A stretch of 64,000 bases of DNA from Haemophilus paraphrohaemolyticus (GCF_002015045.1 NZ_MUXX01000002.1:62001-126000); one strand, 5' to 3'. Positions 20,359 to 31,014 are shown, counted from the stretch's first letter. The notes: generated from the sequence alone by a model not told the origin. Made by a program: numbers and translations.

Positions 20359-21750
20359 TTAGAACCAGAACAAATACCCGATAGTCCCAATCACAAACAC
20401 GCAGATGATATTAAGCCAGAAACCGGCTTTGATCATCTCGGTTTGTTTGATCATTCCTGTACCGAATACAATTGCATTTGGTGGCGTGGCAACAGGTAAC
20501 ATAAAGGCACAAGATGCACCTAACCCGATAATCAATGCCAAACCAAGTGCTTGAATATTCAAAGCTTCTGCAATGGAGATGAAAATCGGCACCAGTAATG
20601 CTGCACTTGCAGTGTTTGAGGTAAATTCAGTCAAGAAGATGATGAAGGTTGCCACAATTAAGCCGATGATGTAGTAATGACCGCCTTCAATAAAGGCTAC
20701 TATGCCATCTGCCATTATTTTGCTTGCACCAGTATGCCCTAAAATCGCACTTAAGGTTAAGCCACCTCCAAAGAGGAATAGCACGCCCCATTCTGTACCT
20801 TCTTGAATTTGTTTCCACGTTGCTACGCGAGTGATACAAATAACCGCTGTGGCAATTAAAGCAATAATAGTATCGAAACTTGCAATTTTGCCTTGTAATC
20901 CAAGTAAACTTGAAAGCGCTGGATTAATTTTTGAGCTAAAAATCCAACCAATTGCTGTCAATGCGAAAATAATTAAGGTTAAGATGCGAGTTGGCGTTAG
21001 CTCAATTTTCTCGAAAGATTGCTCAAATTTAACATCGAAACGAGGACGAAAAACTACATAAAGCACGCTGATCATCAACGGCATTAAAATCAGCATAATG
21101 GGCAAGCCATATTTCATCCATTCTGCAAATGAGACGCCTAATTGTGTTGCCACAATCCCATTTGGCGGGCTACCCACAAGCGTACCCATACCGCCAATAC
21201 TGGCACTATAAGCGATACCCAGTAGTATGAAAACGTAAGTGTTGTGATCGCGTTTCGGGTCGAGCTTACTTAAAATTCCCATCGCAAGCGGTAACATCAT
21301 CGCCGCAGTTGCGGTGTTACTCATCCACATTGAAAGGAATGCGGTCACAGAGAAGAGGTAAATCGCAGCCACAGAGAGTTTACCGCGCGACATTGCCATA
21401 ATTTTATTGGCAATCAAGCGGTCTAAATTTTGAATATGAAGTGCAGTTGCTAGTGTGAAGCCTCCAAAAAATAAGAAGATGGTTGGATCAGCAAAAGCCG
21501 CTAATGCCTCTTTCGATTTCACCAAACCAAGCAAGATGCCTAGAATAGGCACAAGCAGTGCCGTCACAGTTACGTGCAATGCTTCAGTGAGCCATAAAAT
21601 TGCGATAAATACGAGCAACGCCAAACTTTTATTGGCCTCGGGTGTAAAAGGCAAGGTATTTAAAAGAATAAAAAAGAGCACCACATCGGCAATAAAAATC
21701 AGATTATTGCGTGTGTTTACTTTTTTAATTGCGTTTAGATCAGTATCCAT
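20359..21750 (-). CDS. DASS family Na+-coupled dicarboxylate transporter
   Basis: Inner-membrane anion:Na+ symporter related to VcINDY and H. influenzae HI0608, likely for succinate, malate or fumarate. The 463 residues have two symmetry-related substrate/Na+ sites: SNTATAAMMLPLAMGI near 145-160 and TSNTASAALLVPIF near 370-385. The central GSPPNGIVATQLGV and its repeat ATPPNAIVFGTGM are typical. ATG at 21750 follows GGGGGAC. It is distinct from the CitT-like protein; its exact substrate is not readable. Confidence 0.9.
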   Translation of the reverse strand: MDTDLNAIKKVNTRNNLIFIADVVLFFILLNTLPFTPEANKSLALLVFIAILWLTEALHVTVTALLVPILGILLGLVKSKEALAAFADPTIFLFFGGFTLATALHIQNLDRLIANKIMAMSRGKLSVAAIYLFSVTAFLSMWMSNTATAAMMLPLAMGILSKLDPKRDHNTYVFILLGIAYSASIGGMGTLVGSPPNGIVATQLGVSFAEWMKYGLPIMLILMPLMISVLYVVFRPRFDVKFEQSFEKIELTPTRILTLIIFALTAIGWIFSSKINPALSSLLGLQGKIASFDTIIALIATAVICITRVATWKQIQEGTEWGVLFLFGGGLTLSAILGHTGASKIMADGIVAFIEGGHYYIIGLIVATFIIFLTEFTSNTASAALLVPIFISIAEALNIQALGLALIIGLGASCAFMLPVATPPNAIVFGTGMIKQTEMIKAGFWLNIICVFVIGTIGYLFWF

Positions 21751-21884
21751 AAAGTCCCCCACAGCTAAATAGCTAAAAGATGACTTAAATATACATAAAT
21801 TAAGGTAGAAAAAAACAAAAATGTAATAAAATTGTGAAGCTCATCACAAAATTATTACATTTTAGATCAAGATGGGCGAGAAGT

Positions 21885-23081
21885 TTATTTTAGACGCTCA
21901 AAACCTTTTTCAAGATCAGCAATTAAATCTTCAACGGCTTCTAAACCAACATGAATACGAATCAATGTGCCAGTTAATTTACGTTCAATACCTGGACGAA
22001 TACGTGCGATTTCCGCTGGTTGGTTAGCTAAAATCAGTGATTCAAATCCCCCCCATGAATATGCCATCGTAAAGAGCTCAAAATGATCTAAGAAATTCGC
22101 TAATTGCTCATCACTCAATTTTTCACAAAGTTCAAACGAAAATAGACCGCTTGCACCACTGAAATCTCGTTTGAAAAATTCGTGTCCAGGGCAGCTTGAT
22201 AACGCAGGATGGAACACTGATTTTACTTCTGGGCGTTTAGCTAACCACTCTGCAATTTGAAGCGAACGTTCACCATGTTCTTTTAAGCGAATCCCCAATG
22301 TACGCAAACCACGAGCCGTCATATAAGCCGAATCCGCATCCACCATTTGCCCCATTAAATAAGAGCGTTCGCGAAGTTGATCCCAGCAACGAGCATTAGA
22401 AACCGCAGTACCAATCATTACATCAGAGTGCCCAACCAAATATTTGGTGCCCGCTTGAATAGAAATATCGATCCCGTGTGAAAGTGCAGGGAACAGCACA
22501 CCACCACCCCAAGTGTTATCAATCATAATCACGATTTCAGGATTCACTTCACGAGCTACACGCACCAGCGTTGGCACATCAGGCACTTCCATCGTAAGCG
22601 AGCTAGGGCTTTCTAAGAAAAGCACTTTTGTGTTTGGTTGAATAAGCTCACGAATGCCTTCGCCAATCATCGGATCGTAATAGGTGGTCGCCACGCCTAT
22701 GTTTTTCAAAATTACATTACAGAAATCTTGGGTAGGCTCGTATGCTGCCCCCGTCATCAATACATGATCGCCTTGTGCCACAAAGGCTAAAATCGCATTG
22801 GTTACTGCAGCTGCTCCACAAGGATAGAGATAGCAACCTGCACCGCCTTCAAGCTCACACATTGCATCTTGGAGGGCGAAGTGAGTCAGCGTGCCACGGC
22901 GACCATAAAATAACTCACCTTTATAACGGTTTTTGGTCGCGTGTCGTTTATCCGCAACGGTTGGAAAAACAAGTGATGAAGCACGTTGAACGACGGCATT
23001 TACCGAACCTTGCGTATAGCGAGATTTACGCCCTGCGTGGACAAGTTTAGTTTCTAAGTTTGAGAATGAAGTGTCTGACAT
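21885..23081 (-). CDS. metC: Cystathionine beta-lyase MetC
   Basis: PLP enzyme releasing homocysteine from cystathionine in methionine synthesis. The 398 residues are collinear with E. coli MetC, including [31 protein letters not shown], and the PLP Lys in [16 protein letters not shown]. The ATG at 23081 ([17 protein letters not shown]) has AGGAA at the right distance; the upstream open frame is not supported. metF lies 8 kb away in the same region. Confidence 0.96.
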   Translation of the reverse strand: MSDTSFSNLETKLVHAGRKSRYTQGSVNAVVQRASSLVFPTVADKRHATKNRYKGELFYGRRGTLTHFALQDAMCELEGGAGCYLYPCGAAAVTNAILAFVAQGDHVLMTGAAYEPTQDFCNVILKNIGVATTYYDPMIGEGIRELIQPNTKVLFLESPSSLTMEVPDVPTLVRVAREVNPEIVIMIDNTWGGGVLFPALSHGIDISIQAGTKYLVGHSDVMIGTAVSNARCWDQLRERSYLMGQMVDADSAYMTARGLRTLGIRLKEHGERSLQIAEWLAKRPEVKSVFHPALSSCPGHEFFKRDFSGASGLFSFELCEKLSDEQLANFLDHFELFTMAYSWGGFESLILANQPAEIARIRPGIERKLTGTLIRIHVGLEAVEDLIADLEKGFERLK

Positions 23082-23160
23082 ATAATTTCCTAATCTATTG
23101 TTTTTAAAAAGGAAAGCAGTAAATCTTCGCAAAACTTTTGCAAAAATCTACCGCTTGCGA

Positions 23161-23700
23161 TTATCTGAAAACGGAACGATATTGAGATCTACTTTTCTTA
23201 AATTGGCTAATCAGCACTAAAGCAAAGAAGAATGTGAAACAACCAAAGGCGAGAATTAACCATTGTGGCATTCCCCAGCCAAGCATTTCCCATTGACTTT
23301 CACTGCAATTAACAGGACCAGGTGCAAAAATTTGTGGAAACCATTGGTCAAACGGCATTGTTTGCGGGAAATCAGGTTTGAATTCACACTGATTCCATGG
23401 AGAAGGATTGAGCTGATAATCAGTGTGGCGAATGGCTAGTAATAAGCCTTTAATTGCACTATAACCCCACAGAAGAATTGCAAAATAGCGGGTAAGTTTA
23501 AGACGAGGTAAAATGGCTCCAATAATGCCAGAAAGCAACAAGCCACTAATCGCCAAGCGTTCATAAACGCACATCACACAAGGTTGCAAACCCATTACAT
23601 ATTGGAAATAGAGCCCTGTTGATTCAAGAAGTAAAGCGATGATTGCTAATAAAATCCACGCGGTTCGGTTAAGGGAAAGTTCTTTAAAATAGGTGAGCAT
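23161..23700 (-). CDS. dsbB: Disulfide bond formation protein DsbB
   Basis: Inner-membrane oxidase that reoxidises DsbA and passes electrons to quinones. The 179 residues have four membrane segments and the two periplasmic Cys pairs: CVMC in the first loop, and Cys in NPSPWNQCEFK and PGPVNCSES in the second. The start MLTYFKELSLNRTAW has AGAGAGGCG upstream; the longer open frame is rejected. It is downstream of nhaB as in E. coli, but separated from it by a terminator-like hairpin. Confidence 0.95.
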   Translation of the reverse strand: MLTYFKELSLNRTAWILLAIIALLLESTGLYFQYVMGLQPCVMCVYERLAISGLLLSGIIGAILPRLKLTRYFAILLWGYSAIKGLLLAIRHTDYQLNPSPWNQCEFKPDFPQTMPFDQWFPQIFAPGPVNCSESQWEMLGWGMPQWLILAFGCFTFFFALVLISQFKKSRSQYRSVFR

Positions 23701-23758
23701 AATCGCCTCTCTGTGAGTGAATTTGAAGCATTGTAACAATTGCGGGGGGCAAAATAAA

Positions 23759-23778
23759 GGCGTATCTAGCGATACGCC
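23759..23778 (-). terminator. Hairpin after nhaB
   Basis: A perfect 8-bp stem, GGCGTATC/GATACGCC, with a TAGC loop is followed on the minus strand by TTTATTTTG, 20 bases after the nhaB stop. Confidence 0.75.
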
Positions 23779-23798
23779 CAACGTGATTTATTGATTTA

Positions 23799-25343
23799 TT
23801 ATCGGTTAATAATCCAACCCCATTGCAACATTAAGTCAGTCATTTCTGGAATGAGGAATTCAAGGGATAAAAATCCGACCACAGAAAGTACGATAGTGTA
23901 TGGCAATGCCATCCAAACCATTCTGCCGTATGAGAGACGAATAAGCGGTGCAAAGGCTGAGGTTAAAAGGAATAAGAATGCTGCTTGACCATTTGGTGTT
24001 GCAACTGATGGTAAGTTTGTCCCTGTATTGATTGCCACTGCAATCATATCAAATTGTTCGCGACCAATGATACCAGAAGTTAAGGCGTGTTTTGCTTCGT
24101 TGATGTAGACTGTACCTACGAATACATTGTCTGAAATCATTGAAAGTAAGCCGTTGAAAATGTAGAACAATGAGAGTTGTGAATGTGGTTCAGCAGCTAA
24201 TACAAAGTGGATGATTGGCTCGAACAATTTCAAGTCAATAATCACTGCAACAACCGAGAAGAATACAATTAACAAGGCACAGAATGGCATTGACTCTTGG
24301 AAAGAACGACCAAGTGAATGTTCATCAGTTACACCACAAAATGCGGTGGTGAGGATAATCACAGTTAAACCAATAATACCCACATCTGCAAGATGTAAAG
24401 CTAAGCCACAAATAAGCCACACGCCTGCAACCGCTTGGATTGCCATTTTAAAGCGGTCTTGTTTGGTCATGCGTTTTTCTTTGGTTTGATTATAGCGAGC
24501 AAGGATTACCCATACACGAAGAGGTAATTTTGCTCCATAACCGAAGAGTTTAAAACGTTCAACAACTAAACAAGTGAAGATACCTGCAATCAATACTGGA
24601 ATGCTAACAGGGCCTACTCGAAGTAAAAATTCCACGAACGACCACTCTGCTTGCCCTGCAATAATTAAGTTTTGCGGCTCGCCAACCATTGTCATTACAC
24701 CACCTAATGCAGAACCAACGCCTGCGTGCATCAATAAACTACGTAAGAATGCTCGGAATTCTTCTAAAATATATTTGTGATTGGTGATTTTATCGTCATT
24801 GCTCACATCCAATTGCTCTTCAATTGAAGTATTGCCTGAAGCCACTTGATGATAAACTGAATAGAAGCCTGTGCCCACGCTCATAATCACGGCAATAACA
24901 GTTAAGGCATCAAGGAAAGCAGAAAGGAAAGCTGCACTTAAGCAGAAAGTTAAGGCAAGAACCTTTTTAGAACGGATGGAAAGAAGTAGTTTCGTGAAGG
25001 CATAAAGCAGCAGTTGTTTCATAAAGTAGATCCCTGCCACCATAAACATCAATAGCAAAATCACATCAAAGTTCGCCATAACTTCTTCTTTTATATGGTG
25101 TGGACTTGTCATACCTATCACAACCGCTTCAATCGCCAACAAACCACCTGGTTGAAGTGGATAACATTTCAATGCCATCGCAAGTGTGAAAATAAATTCA
25201 GCCACTAACAACCAGCCAGCAACAAAAGGCGAAACAAAGAAATAAATAACCGGGTTAATGATAAGAAAACTGATGATTGCCAGTTTATACCAGTTTGGAC
25301 TTTTTCCTAAAAAAGTATTGAAAAAGACATTTGCTCCTTTCAT
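23799..25343 (-). CDS. nhaB: Na+/H+ antiporter NhaB
   Basis: Electrogenic sodium/proton antiporter of the inner membrane. The 514 residues have about 12 membrane segments and family segments such as [56 protein letters not shown] and [20 protein letters not shown]. The order fadR/nhaB-dsbB, with fadR divergent, is the same as in E. coli. Confidence 0.97.
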   Translation of the reverse strand: MKGANVFFNTFLGKSPNWYKLAIISFLIINPVIYFFVSPFVAGWLLVAEFIFTLAMALKCYPLQPGGLLAIEAVVIGMTSPHHIKEEVMANFDVILLLMFMVAGIYFMKQLLLYAFTKLLLSIRSKKVLALTFCLSAAFLSAFLDALTVIAVIMSVGTGFYSVYHQVASGNTSIEEQLDVSNDDKITNHKYILEEFRAFLRSLLMHAGVGSALGGVMTMVGEPQNLIIAGQAEWSFVEFLLRVGPVSIPVLIAGIFTCLVVERFKLFGYGAKLPLRVWVILARYNQTKEKRMTKQDRFKMAIQAVAGVWLICGLALHLADVGIIGLTVIILTTAFCGVTDEHSLGRSFQESMPFCALLIVFFSVVAVIIDLKLFEPIIHFVLAAEPHSQLSLFYIFNGLLSMISDNVFVGTVYINEAKHALTSGIIGREQFDMIAVAINTGTNLPSVATPNGQAAFLFLLTSAFAPLIRLSYGRMVWMALPYTIVLSVVGFLSLEFLIPEMTDLMLQWGWIINR

Positions 25344-25524
25344 AAGGAACTCCCTGTAAGACTAAGAAAGATAAAAATAAAAAAGATGAGTGGTTTGCAA
25401 TATAATAGAAATTAAGCGACAATACAATTCGATTTCGCTGGTTATTTATTCAACTTTTTATAAAATTTTGATAATAATTAAAAAATCAATAAATTTTTAT
25501 TTTATTTTGCCGATTGGAGGCATT
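25344..25524. promoter_or_regulatory. Divergent nhaB/fadR promoter region
   Basis: This AT-rich 181-base region lies between divergent genes. CGCTGGTTATTTATTCAAC near 25436-25454 has a weak likeness to one half of a FadR operator, too weak to call. No other motif is seen. Confidence 0.4.
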
Positions 25525-26247
25525 TTGGATAACACCTCTCTTTTAACCTCTCAAAGCCCTGCCGCTTTAGCAGAAGAATATATAGTCAAAAGTATTTGGA
25601 ATCATCACTTTCCAGCAGGTTCAGATCTCCCTGCTGAACGTGAGCTTGCTGAACACATTGGTGTAACGCGAACAACCTTGCGTGAAGTACTACAACGCCT
25701 AGCCCGAGATGGCTGGCTACAAATCCAGCATGGAAAAGCAACCCGTGTCAATAATATTTGGGAAACGGGTGGACCAAACATTATCAAAACAATTATAAAA
25801 TTAGACCGCTCGTATCTACCTGTTATTATTTCAAATGTGGTTTCATTGCGTACTCGAATGGTTGAATATTACGTACGTGAAGCAGTAAAAATTAATGCTA
25901 CAGCATCGGCTGAACTATTTTTTAACCTAGAAGGCTTAGAAAACACCGCCTTAGCTTATGCTACCTTTGACTACAACTTATTCCGCCAATTTACCTTTAT
26001 TGCGAACAAACCCGTTTACGGTTTAATTCTTAACAGCTTTAAAGAGATGTACATTCAAGTTGCCAGCCTCTTTTTCCGTGAAGAAATTGCTCGCCAAGGC
26101 ACGCTTAACTTCTATCAAACCTTAAAAATGCTATGCGAACAAGGTGATGATGAAGCCGTACAGCAATGCATTGCAAAAAATCGCCAACAAAGTGGTATAT
26201 ATTGGACTAAGATTCTACAAAATTTACCTGAAGATTTTGGAGAATAG
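25525..26247 (+). CDS. fadR: FadR, GntR-family fatty acid regulator (TTG start)
   Basis: Acyl-CoA-responsive transcription factor; in E. coli it represses fad genes and activates fabA and fabB. The chosen TTG at 25525 follows GGAGG (25516-25520) and gives 240 residues, collinear with the 239-residue E. coli protein. The winged helix has LPAERELAEHIGVTRTTLRE and LARDGWLQIQHGKAT, almost identical to E. coli, so it should read the same operator. The C-terminal ligand domain diverges more but keeps DYNLFRQFTF and NKPVYGLILNSFK. An open frame runs 45 codons further upstream without a signal. It is followed 8 bases later by phoH. Confidence 0.93.
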   Translation: MDNTSLLTSQSPAALAEEYIVKSIWNHHFPAGSDLPAERELAEHIGVTRTTLREVLQRLARDGWLQIQHGKATRVNNIWETGGPNIIKTIIKLDRSYLPVIISNVVSLRTRMVEYYVREAVKINATASAELFFNLEGLENTALAYATFDYNLFRQFTFIANKPVYGLILNSFKEMYIQVASLFFREEIARQGTLNFYQTLKMLCEQGDDEAVQQCIAKNRQQSGIYWTKILQNLPEDFGE

Positions 26248-26255
26248 GAGTTATT

Positions 26256-27350
26256 TTGAACGAAATTATTTTTACTCTTTCGCCTACTGATAATGCTCGT
26301 TTACAATCACTTTGCGGAGCATTTGACGAACATTTAACCTTAATTGAAAAGAGCTTAAATCTTACCATCGCTCGCCAAGATTTTGTGTTTACGATTATGG
26401 CAGCAGAAGAAACACATCATTCCGCCACGCTTTTGCCACAAGCAGCAAAATTGATTCAACAACTTTATGTTGAAACAGCTCCGATTAAAGGCAAAATAAA
26501 AGAGCTAGATTTAGAAGATGTACATCTCGCTATCCAAGAAAGCCGAATGTTGCTACAAAATCATTGGCAATCATCAAATCATGGTGACATTTCAATTAAA
26601 ACCAAACGGGGCGTGATTAAACCACGTGGCGAGCATCAGCAAGCCTATTTACGTAATATTTTAACGCATGACATCAGCTTCGGGATTGGACCCGCTGGAA
26701 CGGGTAAAACTTTTCTTGCTGTTGCGGCAGCAGTAGAATCGCTTGAACGCCAAGAAATTCGCCGTATTTTACTTACCCGCCCTGCCGTGGAAGCGGGAGA
26801 AAAATTAGGCTTTTTACCAGGGGATTTAGGACAAAAAATTGAACCTTATTTACGCCCACTTTATGATGCATTATTTGAAATGCTCGGTTTTGAACGTGCA
26901 CAAAAATTGATGGATCGAAGTGTGATCGAAATCGCACCGCTTGCCTATATGCGTGGCCGCACACTAAACGATGCTTTCATTATTTTAGATGAAAGCCAAA
27001 ACACCACAACCGAACAAATGAAGATGTTTTTAACCCGCATTGGCTTTAATTCAAAAGCAGTAATTACAGGGGATGTCACTCAAGTCGATTTACCTCGTAA
27101 CCAAAAATCGGGCCTAAAACACGCCATGGAAGTACTCAAAGATGTACCTGAATTAAGTTTCAATTTCTTCGACAGCAAAGACATTGTTCGCCATCCGGTA
27201 GTCGCTAAAATTGTTCAAGCTTATGATGTTTGGGAATCAGAAGATGAAATCCGCCAACAAGTATTAAAAGAAGAGCGCAAAGCCCAGCGAGAATTAGCGA
27301 AATTGGAAGCGGAGCAGTTAAAAATTTTGGAACAGGCTAAAAAAATGTAA
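26256..27350 (+). CDS. ybeZ: PhoH-like ATPase (YbeZ type), TTG start
   Basis: Cytoplasmic P-loop ATPase of the PhoH family, usually linked with the RNase YbeY in ribosome and RNA quality control. The 364 residues have Walker A GPAGTGKTFLAVAAAVE near 147-163, LLTRPAVEAGEKLGFLPGDL, Walker B FIILDESQNTT and the sensor VITGDVTQVDLPR, then a charged helical tail. Start is TTG at 26256 with AGGAG 5 bases upstream, overlapping the fadR stop. Unusually it follows fadR and has no ybeY downstream. Confidence 0.93.
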   Translation: MNEIIFTLSPTDNARLQSLCGAFDEHLTLIEKSLNLTIARQDFVFTIMAAEETHHSATLLPQAAKLIQQLYVETAPIKGKIKELDLEDVHLAIQESRMLLQNHWQSSNHGDISIKTKRGVIKPRGEHQQAYLRNILTHDISFGIGPAGTGKTFLAVAAAVESLERQEIRRILLTRPAVEAGEKLGFLPGDLGQKIEPYLRPLYDALFEMLGFERAQKLMDRSVIEIAPLAYMRGRTLNDAFIILDESQNTTTEQMKMFLTRIGFNSKAVITGDVTQVDLPRNQKSGLKHAMEVLKDVPELSFNFFDSKDIVRHPVVAKIVQAYDVWESEDEIRQQVLKEERKAQRELAKLEAEQLKILEQAKKM

Positions 27351-27426
27351 GAAAATATTTTAGATATTGCGCTGTTTTGATTATTCACGAAAAACAATTT
27401 AACCCGTTAACTTAAGGCGTTTTATC

Positions 27427-27536
27427 ATGAAAAAATTGCTGCAGTATTAATGGCCTCGAGGATCTTGTTATCAGATTGTGGTAATTTTTTAAATAACTCG
27501 CCCAATAATGCTTGGGATGCTTATAAAGAAGCCTAA
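27427..27536 (+). pseudogene. Remnant of a small lipoprotein gene (frameshifted)
   Basis: After AAGG and an ATG at 27427 the frame stops after seven codons. If the run of six A at 27430-27435 had one more A, the reading would be MKKIAAVLMASRILLSDCGN followed by 16 further residues to a stop at 27534. That looks like a lipoprotein signal peptide with a Cys in lipobox position. The original protein and function are unknown; it might instead be chance. Confidence 0.45.
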
Positions 27537-27582
27537 CAATCAAATACAAAGCGAGGGTTCATTGATTTAGATCTTAAAATAA

Positions 27583-27650
27583 AAGGCATAGTAGAAAAAA
27601 CAGTTGCTAATGTTTATCCTCCAATAACATTAGCAACCCTTTTTATTTAA
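27583..27650. repeat. Dispersed palindromic repeat, copy C
   Basis: It begins with the core GGCATAGTAGAAAAAA (27585-27600) and continues into a perfect hairpin, GTTGCTAATGTT paired with AACATTAGCAAC, followed by CCCTTTTTATTT. The last part looks like an intrinsic terminator on the plus strand. It lies in the otherwise empty gap between the lipoprotein remnant and pgsA. Confidence 0.65.
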
Positions 27651-27708
27651 AAAATCTTTTATAAACATCACCTTATATTTTTTTCGTTAATCCATTATGA
27701 TTATTTAA

Positions 27709-28257
27709 TTAAGATTTCAACAAACTTCCCTTAGACGCTTTCAGATATTGCAACATCGACCAAATTGTTAATGCAGCTGCAATATAAAGCAAGATAAATG
27801 CAAGTGTTTCCATTAAATCGCTTTGTCGCCAGAGCATTCCCCCTAGGGCAAGCATTTGTGCTGCAGTTTTTACTTTTCCCCAAATAGAAACGGCCACACT
27901 AGTACGCTTGCCAAGTTCTGCCATCCATTCACGCAAGGCGGAAATAATAATTTCACGGGCAATCATAATGCAAACAGGGATGGTAATCCACCACGTGTGA
28001 TAGTATTCCACCACGCAAACAAAGGCAACAGCCACTAAAACTTTATCTGCAACAGGATCTAAAAATGCACCAAGTGGAGTGGTTTGATTCCATTTTCTTG
28101 CCAAATAGCCATCAAACCAGTCGGTAATGGATGCAATAAAGAAGATGAATGTTGTGATTTCGGGGGAATATGTGATTGGCAAATAAAAAACAACTACAAA
28201 AAGTGGAATTAAAGCCACACGGAACAGAGTTAGATAAGTTGGAAAGTTTAATTTCAT
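27709..28257 (-). CDS. pgsA: Phosphatidylglycerophosphate synthase PgsA
   Basis: Inner-membrane enzyme joining CDP-diacylglycerol and glycerol-3-phosphate, the first step to phosphatidylglycerol. The 182 residues contain the CDP-alcohol phosphotransferase motif [20 protein letters not shown] ending in LDPVADK, with the catalytic aspartates in place. Four or five membrane segments are visible and the length is typical. It stands alone. Confidence 0.96.
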   Translation of the reverse strand: MKLNFPTYLTLFRVALIPLFVVVFYLPITYSPEITTFIFFIASITDWFDGYLARKWNQTTPLGAFLDPVADKVLVAVAFVCVVEYYHTWWITIPVCIMIAREIIISALREWMAELGKRTSVAVSIWGKVKTAAQMLALGGMLWRQSDLMETLAFILLYIAAALTIWSMLQYLKASKGSLLKS

Positions 28258-28423
28258 TATGTTTGTAGGTTGGGAAAATTTATTAGCGAAAGTGTATCAT
28301 ATTTTCACTGTAGATTTCGATTGACTTTCGTATAATTTATAGATAATTTGCATTTAATTTATGGTTCTTTGCCCATAGATAAGAGAAAATATCTCGTTTT
28401 TCAAACAAGTCAAAGGAGAACTT

Positions 28424-29089
28424 ATGGAAAACCGTTTAGAACATAGCTACGCACGTGGTGAATCACTGATTAGCACACATAAAGTGCTACGTAATACCTA
28501 CTTATTATTAGGAATGACACTAGTCTTTTCTTCTCTTGTTGCCTTTATTGCAATGAGCACCAACGCACCAGCACTACCTTGGTGGGGCTTATTAGTGGGC
28601 TTTTATGGCTTACTTTTCTTAACCAATGCAACGGCAAATAGTGCCACAGGTTTATTGAGCGTATTCGCCTTAACTGGCTTTTTAGGCTATACCTTAGGCC
28701 CAATTCTTAATCGCTATGTTGGTGCAGGCTTAGGCGATGCAGTTGTATTAGCATTAGGTGCTACAGCATTAGTGTTTTTTGCTTGTTCAGCTTACGTATT
28801 AACCACCAAAAAAGATATGTCATTCTTAAATGGGATGATGATGGCACTTTTTGTGGTCGTTTTAGTGGGCGTTATCGCAAATATTTTTTTAGCAATGCCA
28901 GCATTAAGCCTTGCATTAAGCAGTTTATTTGTGATTTTCTCAAGCGGTGCAATTTTGCTGACAACCAGCAATATCATTCAAGGGGGCGAAACCAACTATA
29001 TTCGTGCAACCGTTGATCTTTATGTTTCACTCTACAACCTCTTTGTAAGTTTATTACAAATTTTTGGTGTGTTAGGAAACGATGACTAA
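28424..29089 (+). CDS. yccA: YccA, BAX inhibitor-1 family membrane protein
   Basis: Seven-segment inner-membrane protein; E. coli YccA interacts with and inhibits the FtsH protease. The 221 residues contain [37 protein letters not shown] and the C-terminal [20 protein letters not shown], which are family landmarks. A strong AAAGGAGA precedes the ATG. Its stop overlaps the tusE start (TAATG), as in the conserved yccA-tusE pair. Confidence 0.95.
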   Translation: MENRLEHSYARGESLISTHKVLRNTYLLLGMTLVFSSLVAFIAMSTNAPALPWWGLLVGFYGLLFLTNATANSATGLLSVFALTGFLGYTLGPILNRYVGAGLGDAVVLALGATALVFFACSAYVLTTKKDMSFLNGMMMALFVVVLVGVIANIFLAMPALSLALSSLFVIFSSGAILLTTSNIIQGGETNYIRATVDLYVSLYNLFVSLLQIFGVLGNDD

Positions 29090-29424
29090 TGGCACAAATT
29101 CAGTTAAATGGCACATCTTATCAAGTGGATAACGATGGTTATTTGTTAAACCTTGATGATTGGTCAGAAACATTTGCAACATTGATGGCGGAGCGTGATG
29201 GCATTACGCTCACGCCCGAGCATTGGGAAATTATTCAGCTGGTGCGAGAGTTTTATCAAGAATACAAAACCTCGCCAGCAATTCGAATGTTAGTTAAAGC
29301 GATGTCGCAGAAATTTGGTGAGGAGAAAGGAAACAGCCGTTATTTACAACGCTTATTCCCCGATGGTCCTGCAAAGCAAGCAACGAAATTTGCAGGCCTC
29401 CCCAAACCTGCGAAGTGTTTGTAA
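29089..29424 (+). CDS. tusE: TusE, sulfur relay protein (DsrC family)
   Basis: Accepts persulfide sulfur from TusBCD and passes it to MnmA for 2-thiouridine in tRNA. The 111 residues have the family segments [30 protein letters not shown] and the C-terminal tail LPKPAKCL, whose penultimate Cys is the active residue. It is translationally coupled to yccA. Confidence 0.96.
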   Translation: MAQIQLNGTSYQVDNDGYLLNLDDWSETFATLMAERDGITLTPEHWEIIQLVREFYQEYKTSPAIRMLVKAMSQKFGEEKGNSRYLQRLFPDGPAKQATKFAGLPKPAKCL

Positions 29425-29509
29425 TCCGTATAGGACAAAGCAGTTAGCCTTCTGAGACGTTATGCTTTTGTCCTATTTTCATGCTATAGCCCCTTGTGTT
29501 GAACTCAAG

Positions 29510-30937
29510 TTATTCATCTTCATTAAAACGTTTCGCTTTATAAGTCGGTTTCATTAAGTTCTCAACAGAAAGAATATCATCTAATTCAGCCTCTGTGAGC
29601 AATCCTCTTTCTAATACCACTTCACGTACACCTTTACCTGTTTGAGCACAGATTTTACCCACGATATCACCATTATGATGTCCAATAAACGGGTTAAGGT
29701 AAGTGACAATACCAATCGAATTGAACACATAATTTTGGCAAATTTCACGGTTAACGGTAATACCATCAATACATTTATCACGTAAATTGACGCATGCATT
29801 TGAAAGAAGCGAAATGGTTTCAAACATTGCTTGACCAATCACGGGTTCCATCACGTTAAGTTGTAATTGCCCTGCTTCTGCAGCAAATGTAATAGTGCTG
29901 TCGTTGCCAATAACTTTAAAGCACACTTGGTTGACTACTTCTGGTATAACTGGGTTTACTTTAGCTGGCATAATAGAAGAACCTGCTTGTAACTCTGGTA
30001 AGTTGATTTCATTTAAGCCAGCACGAGGGCCTGATGACAACAAGCGTAAGTCATTACATACTTTAGAGAGTTTTACCGCTGTGCGTTTTAAGGCACCGTG
30101 TACCATCACATAAGCACCGCAGTCGGATGTTGCTTCGATTAAGTTATCAGAAAGTACGCAAGGTAAGTTGGTTACTTTAGCTAAGTTTTTAACCGCGAGC
30201 TCTGGGTAGCCTTCTGGCGTGTTTAATCCTGTTCCGATTGCCGTTGCACCTAAGTTGACTTCAAGCAATAATTTGGCGGTGCGTTTGAGGTTTCTAACCT
30301 CTTCTTCTAGCAATACAGCAAAAGCCTTGAATTCTTGCCCTACTGTCATTGGTACCGCATCTTGCAATTGGGTGCGCCCCATTTTCAAAACATCAGAAAA
30401 TTCAACCGCTTTCGCCTCAAAACCTTGTTGCAAGTAGTGAACTTGGTCGATGAGTTTTAACACACTGTTATAAACTGCTACGCGGAAGCCTGTAGGGTAA
30501 GCATCGTTAGTTGATTGGCTGGCATTCACGTGGTCCATTGGGTTTACGATATTATAGCTTCCCTTTGGATATCCTAAAATTTCCAACGCTAGGTTCGCTA
30601 CCACCTCGTTGGTGTTCATATTTACCGACGTGCCCGCACCGCCTTGATAAACATCAGACGGGAATTGATCCATACAGCGTCCGTTTTCTAAAATCTCATC
30701 GCAGGCTTGCACAATGGCATTCACAATTTTCTTCGGAATAACCCCCAACTCTGCATTGGTTAATGCCGTTGCTTTTTTTACCATTACCATACCGCGAACA
30801 AATTCGGGTACATCTGAAATTGTGTTATTAGAAATGTTAAAATTTTCAATTGCTCTGAGAGTGTGGATTCCCCAATAAGCCTCATTTGGAACTTCTCTTT
30901 CACCAAGTAAATCTACTTCAATACGTACATCTTTCAT
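29510..30937 (-). CDS. aspA: Aspartate ammonia-lyase
   Basis: Deaminates aspartate to fumarate, an electron acceptor source in anaerobic growth. The start [20 protein letters not shown] at 30937 gives 475 residues, close to E. coli AspA (478). The superfamily signature [11 protein letters not shown] with the catalytic Ser is present, as are [14 protein letters not shown] and [15 protein letters not shown]-like site and a matching -10 lie upstream. It appears monocistronic. Confidence 0.97.
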   Translation of the reverse strand: MKDVRIEVDLLGEREVPNEAYWGIHTLRAIENFNISNNTISDVPEFVRGMVMVKKATALTNAELGVIPKKIVNAIVQACDEILENGRCMDQFPSDVYQGGAGTSVNMNTNEVVANLALEILGYPKGSYNIVNPMDHVNASQSTNDAYPTGFRVAVYNSVLKLIDQVHYLQQGFEAKAVEFSDVLKMGRTQLQDAVPMTVGQEFKAFAVLLEEEVRNLKRTAKLLLEVNLGATAIGTGLNTPEGYPELAVKNLAKVTNLPCVLSDNLIEATSDCGAYVMVHGALKRTAVKLSKVCNDLRLLSSGPRAGLNEINLPELQAGSSIMPAKVNPVIPEVVNQVCFKVIGNDSTITFAAEAGQLQLNVMEPVIGQAMFETISLLSNACVNLRDKCIDGITVNREICQNYVFNSIGIVTYLNPFIGHHNGDIVGKICAQTGKGVREVVLERGLLTEAELDDILSVENLMKPTYKAKRFNEDE

Positions 30938-30968
30938 ATTAAATCCCTCTTGTGTATTTATGATTAAA

Positions 30969-31014
30969 ATCATAACAAACAATCCAACTTTAAAATGTGA
31001 TCTATGTCATATTT
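30969..31014 (-). promoter_or_regulatory. aspA promoter with CRP-like site
   Basis: The site at 30993-31014 matches the 22-base CRP consensus at about 19 positions in its better orientation (core TGACATAGATCACA on the minus strand). A TATGAT hexamer at 30969-30974 puts a start point near 30962, which places the site centre at -41.5, the class II activator position. An FNR-like reading of the same bases is weaker. Confidence 0.7.

Noticed and set aside
25390..25524. 45-codon N-terminal extension of fadR from an upstream start
   Set aside because: It is AT-rich, encodes an Ile/Lys-rich stretch that no FadR has, and a TTG with GGAGG gives the family length.
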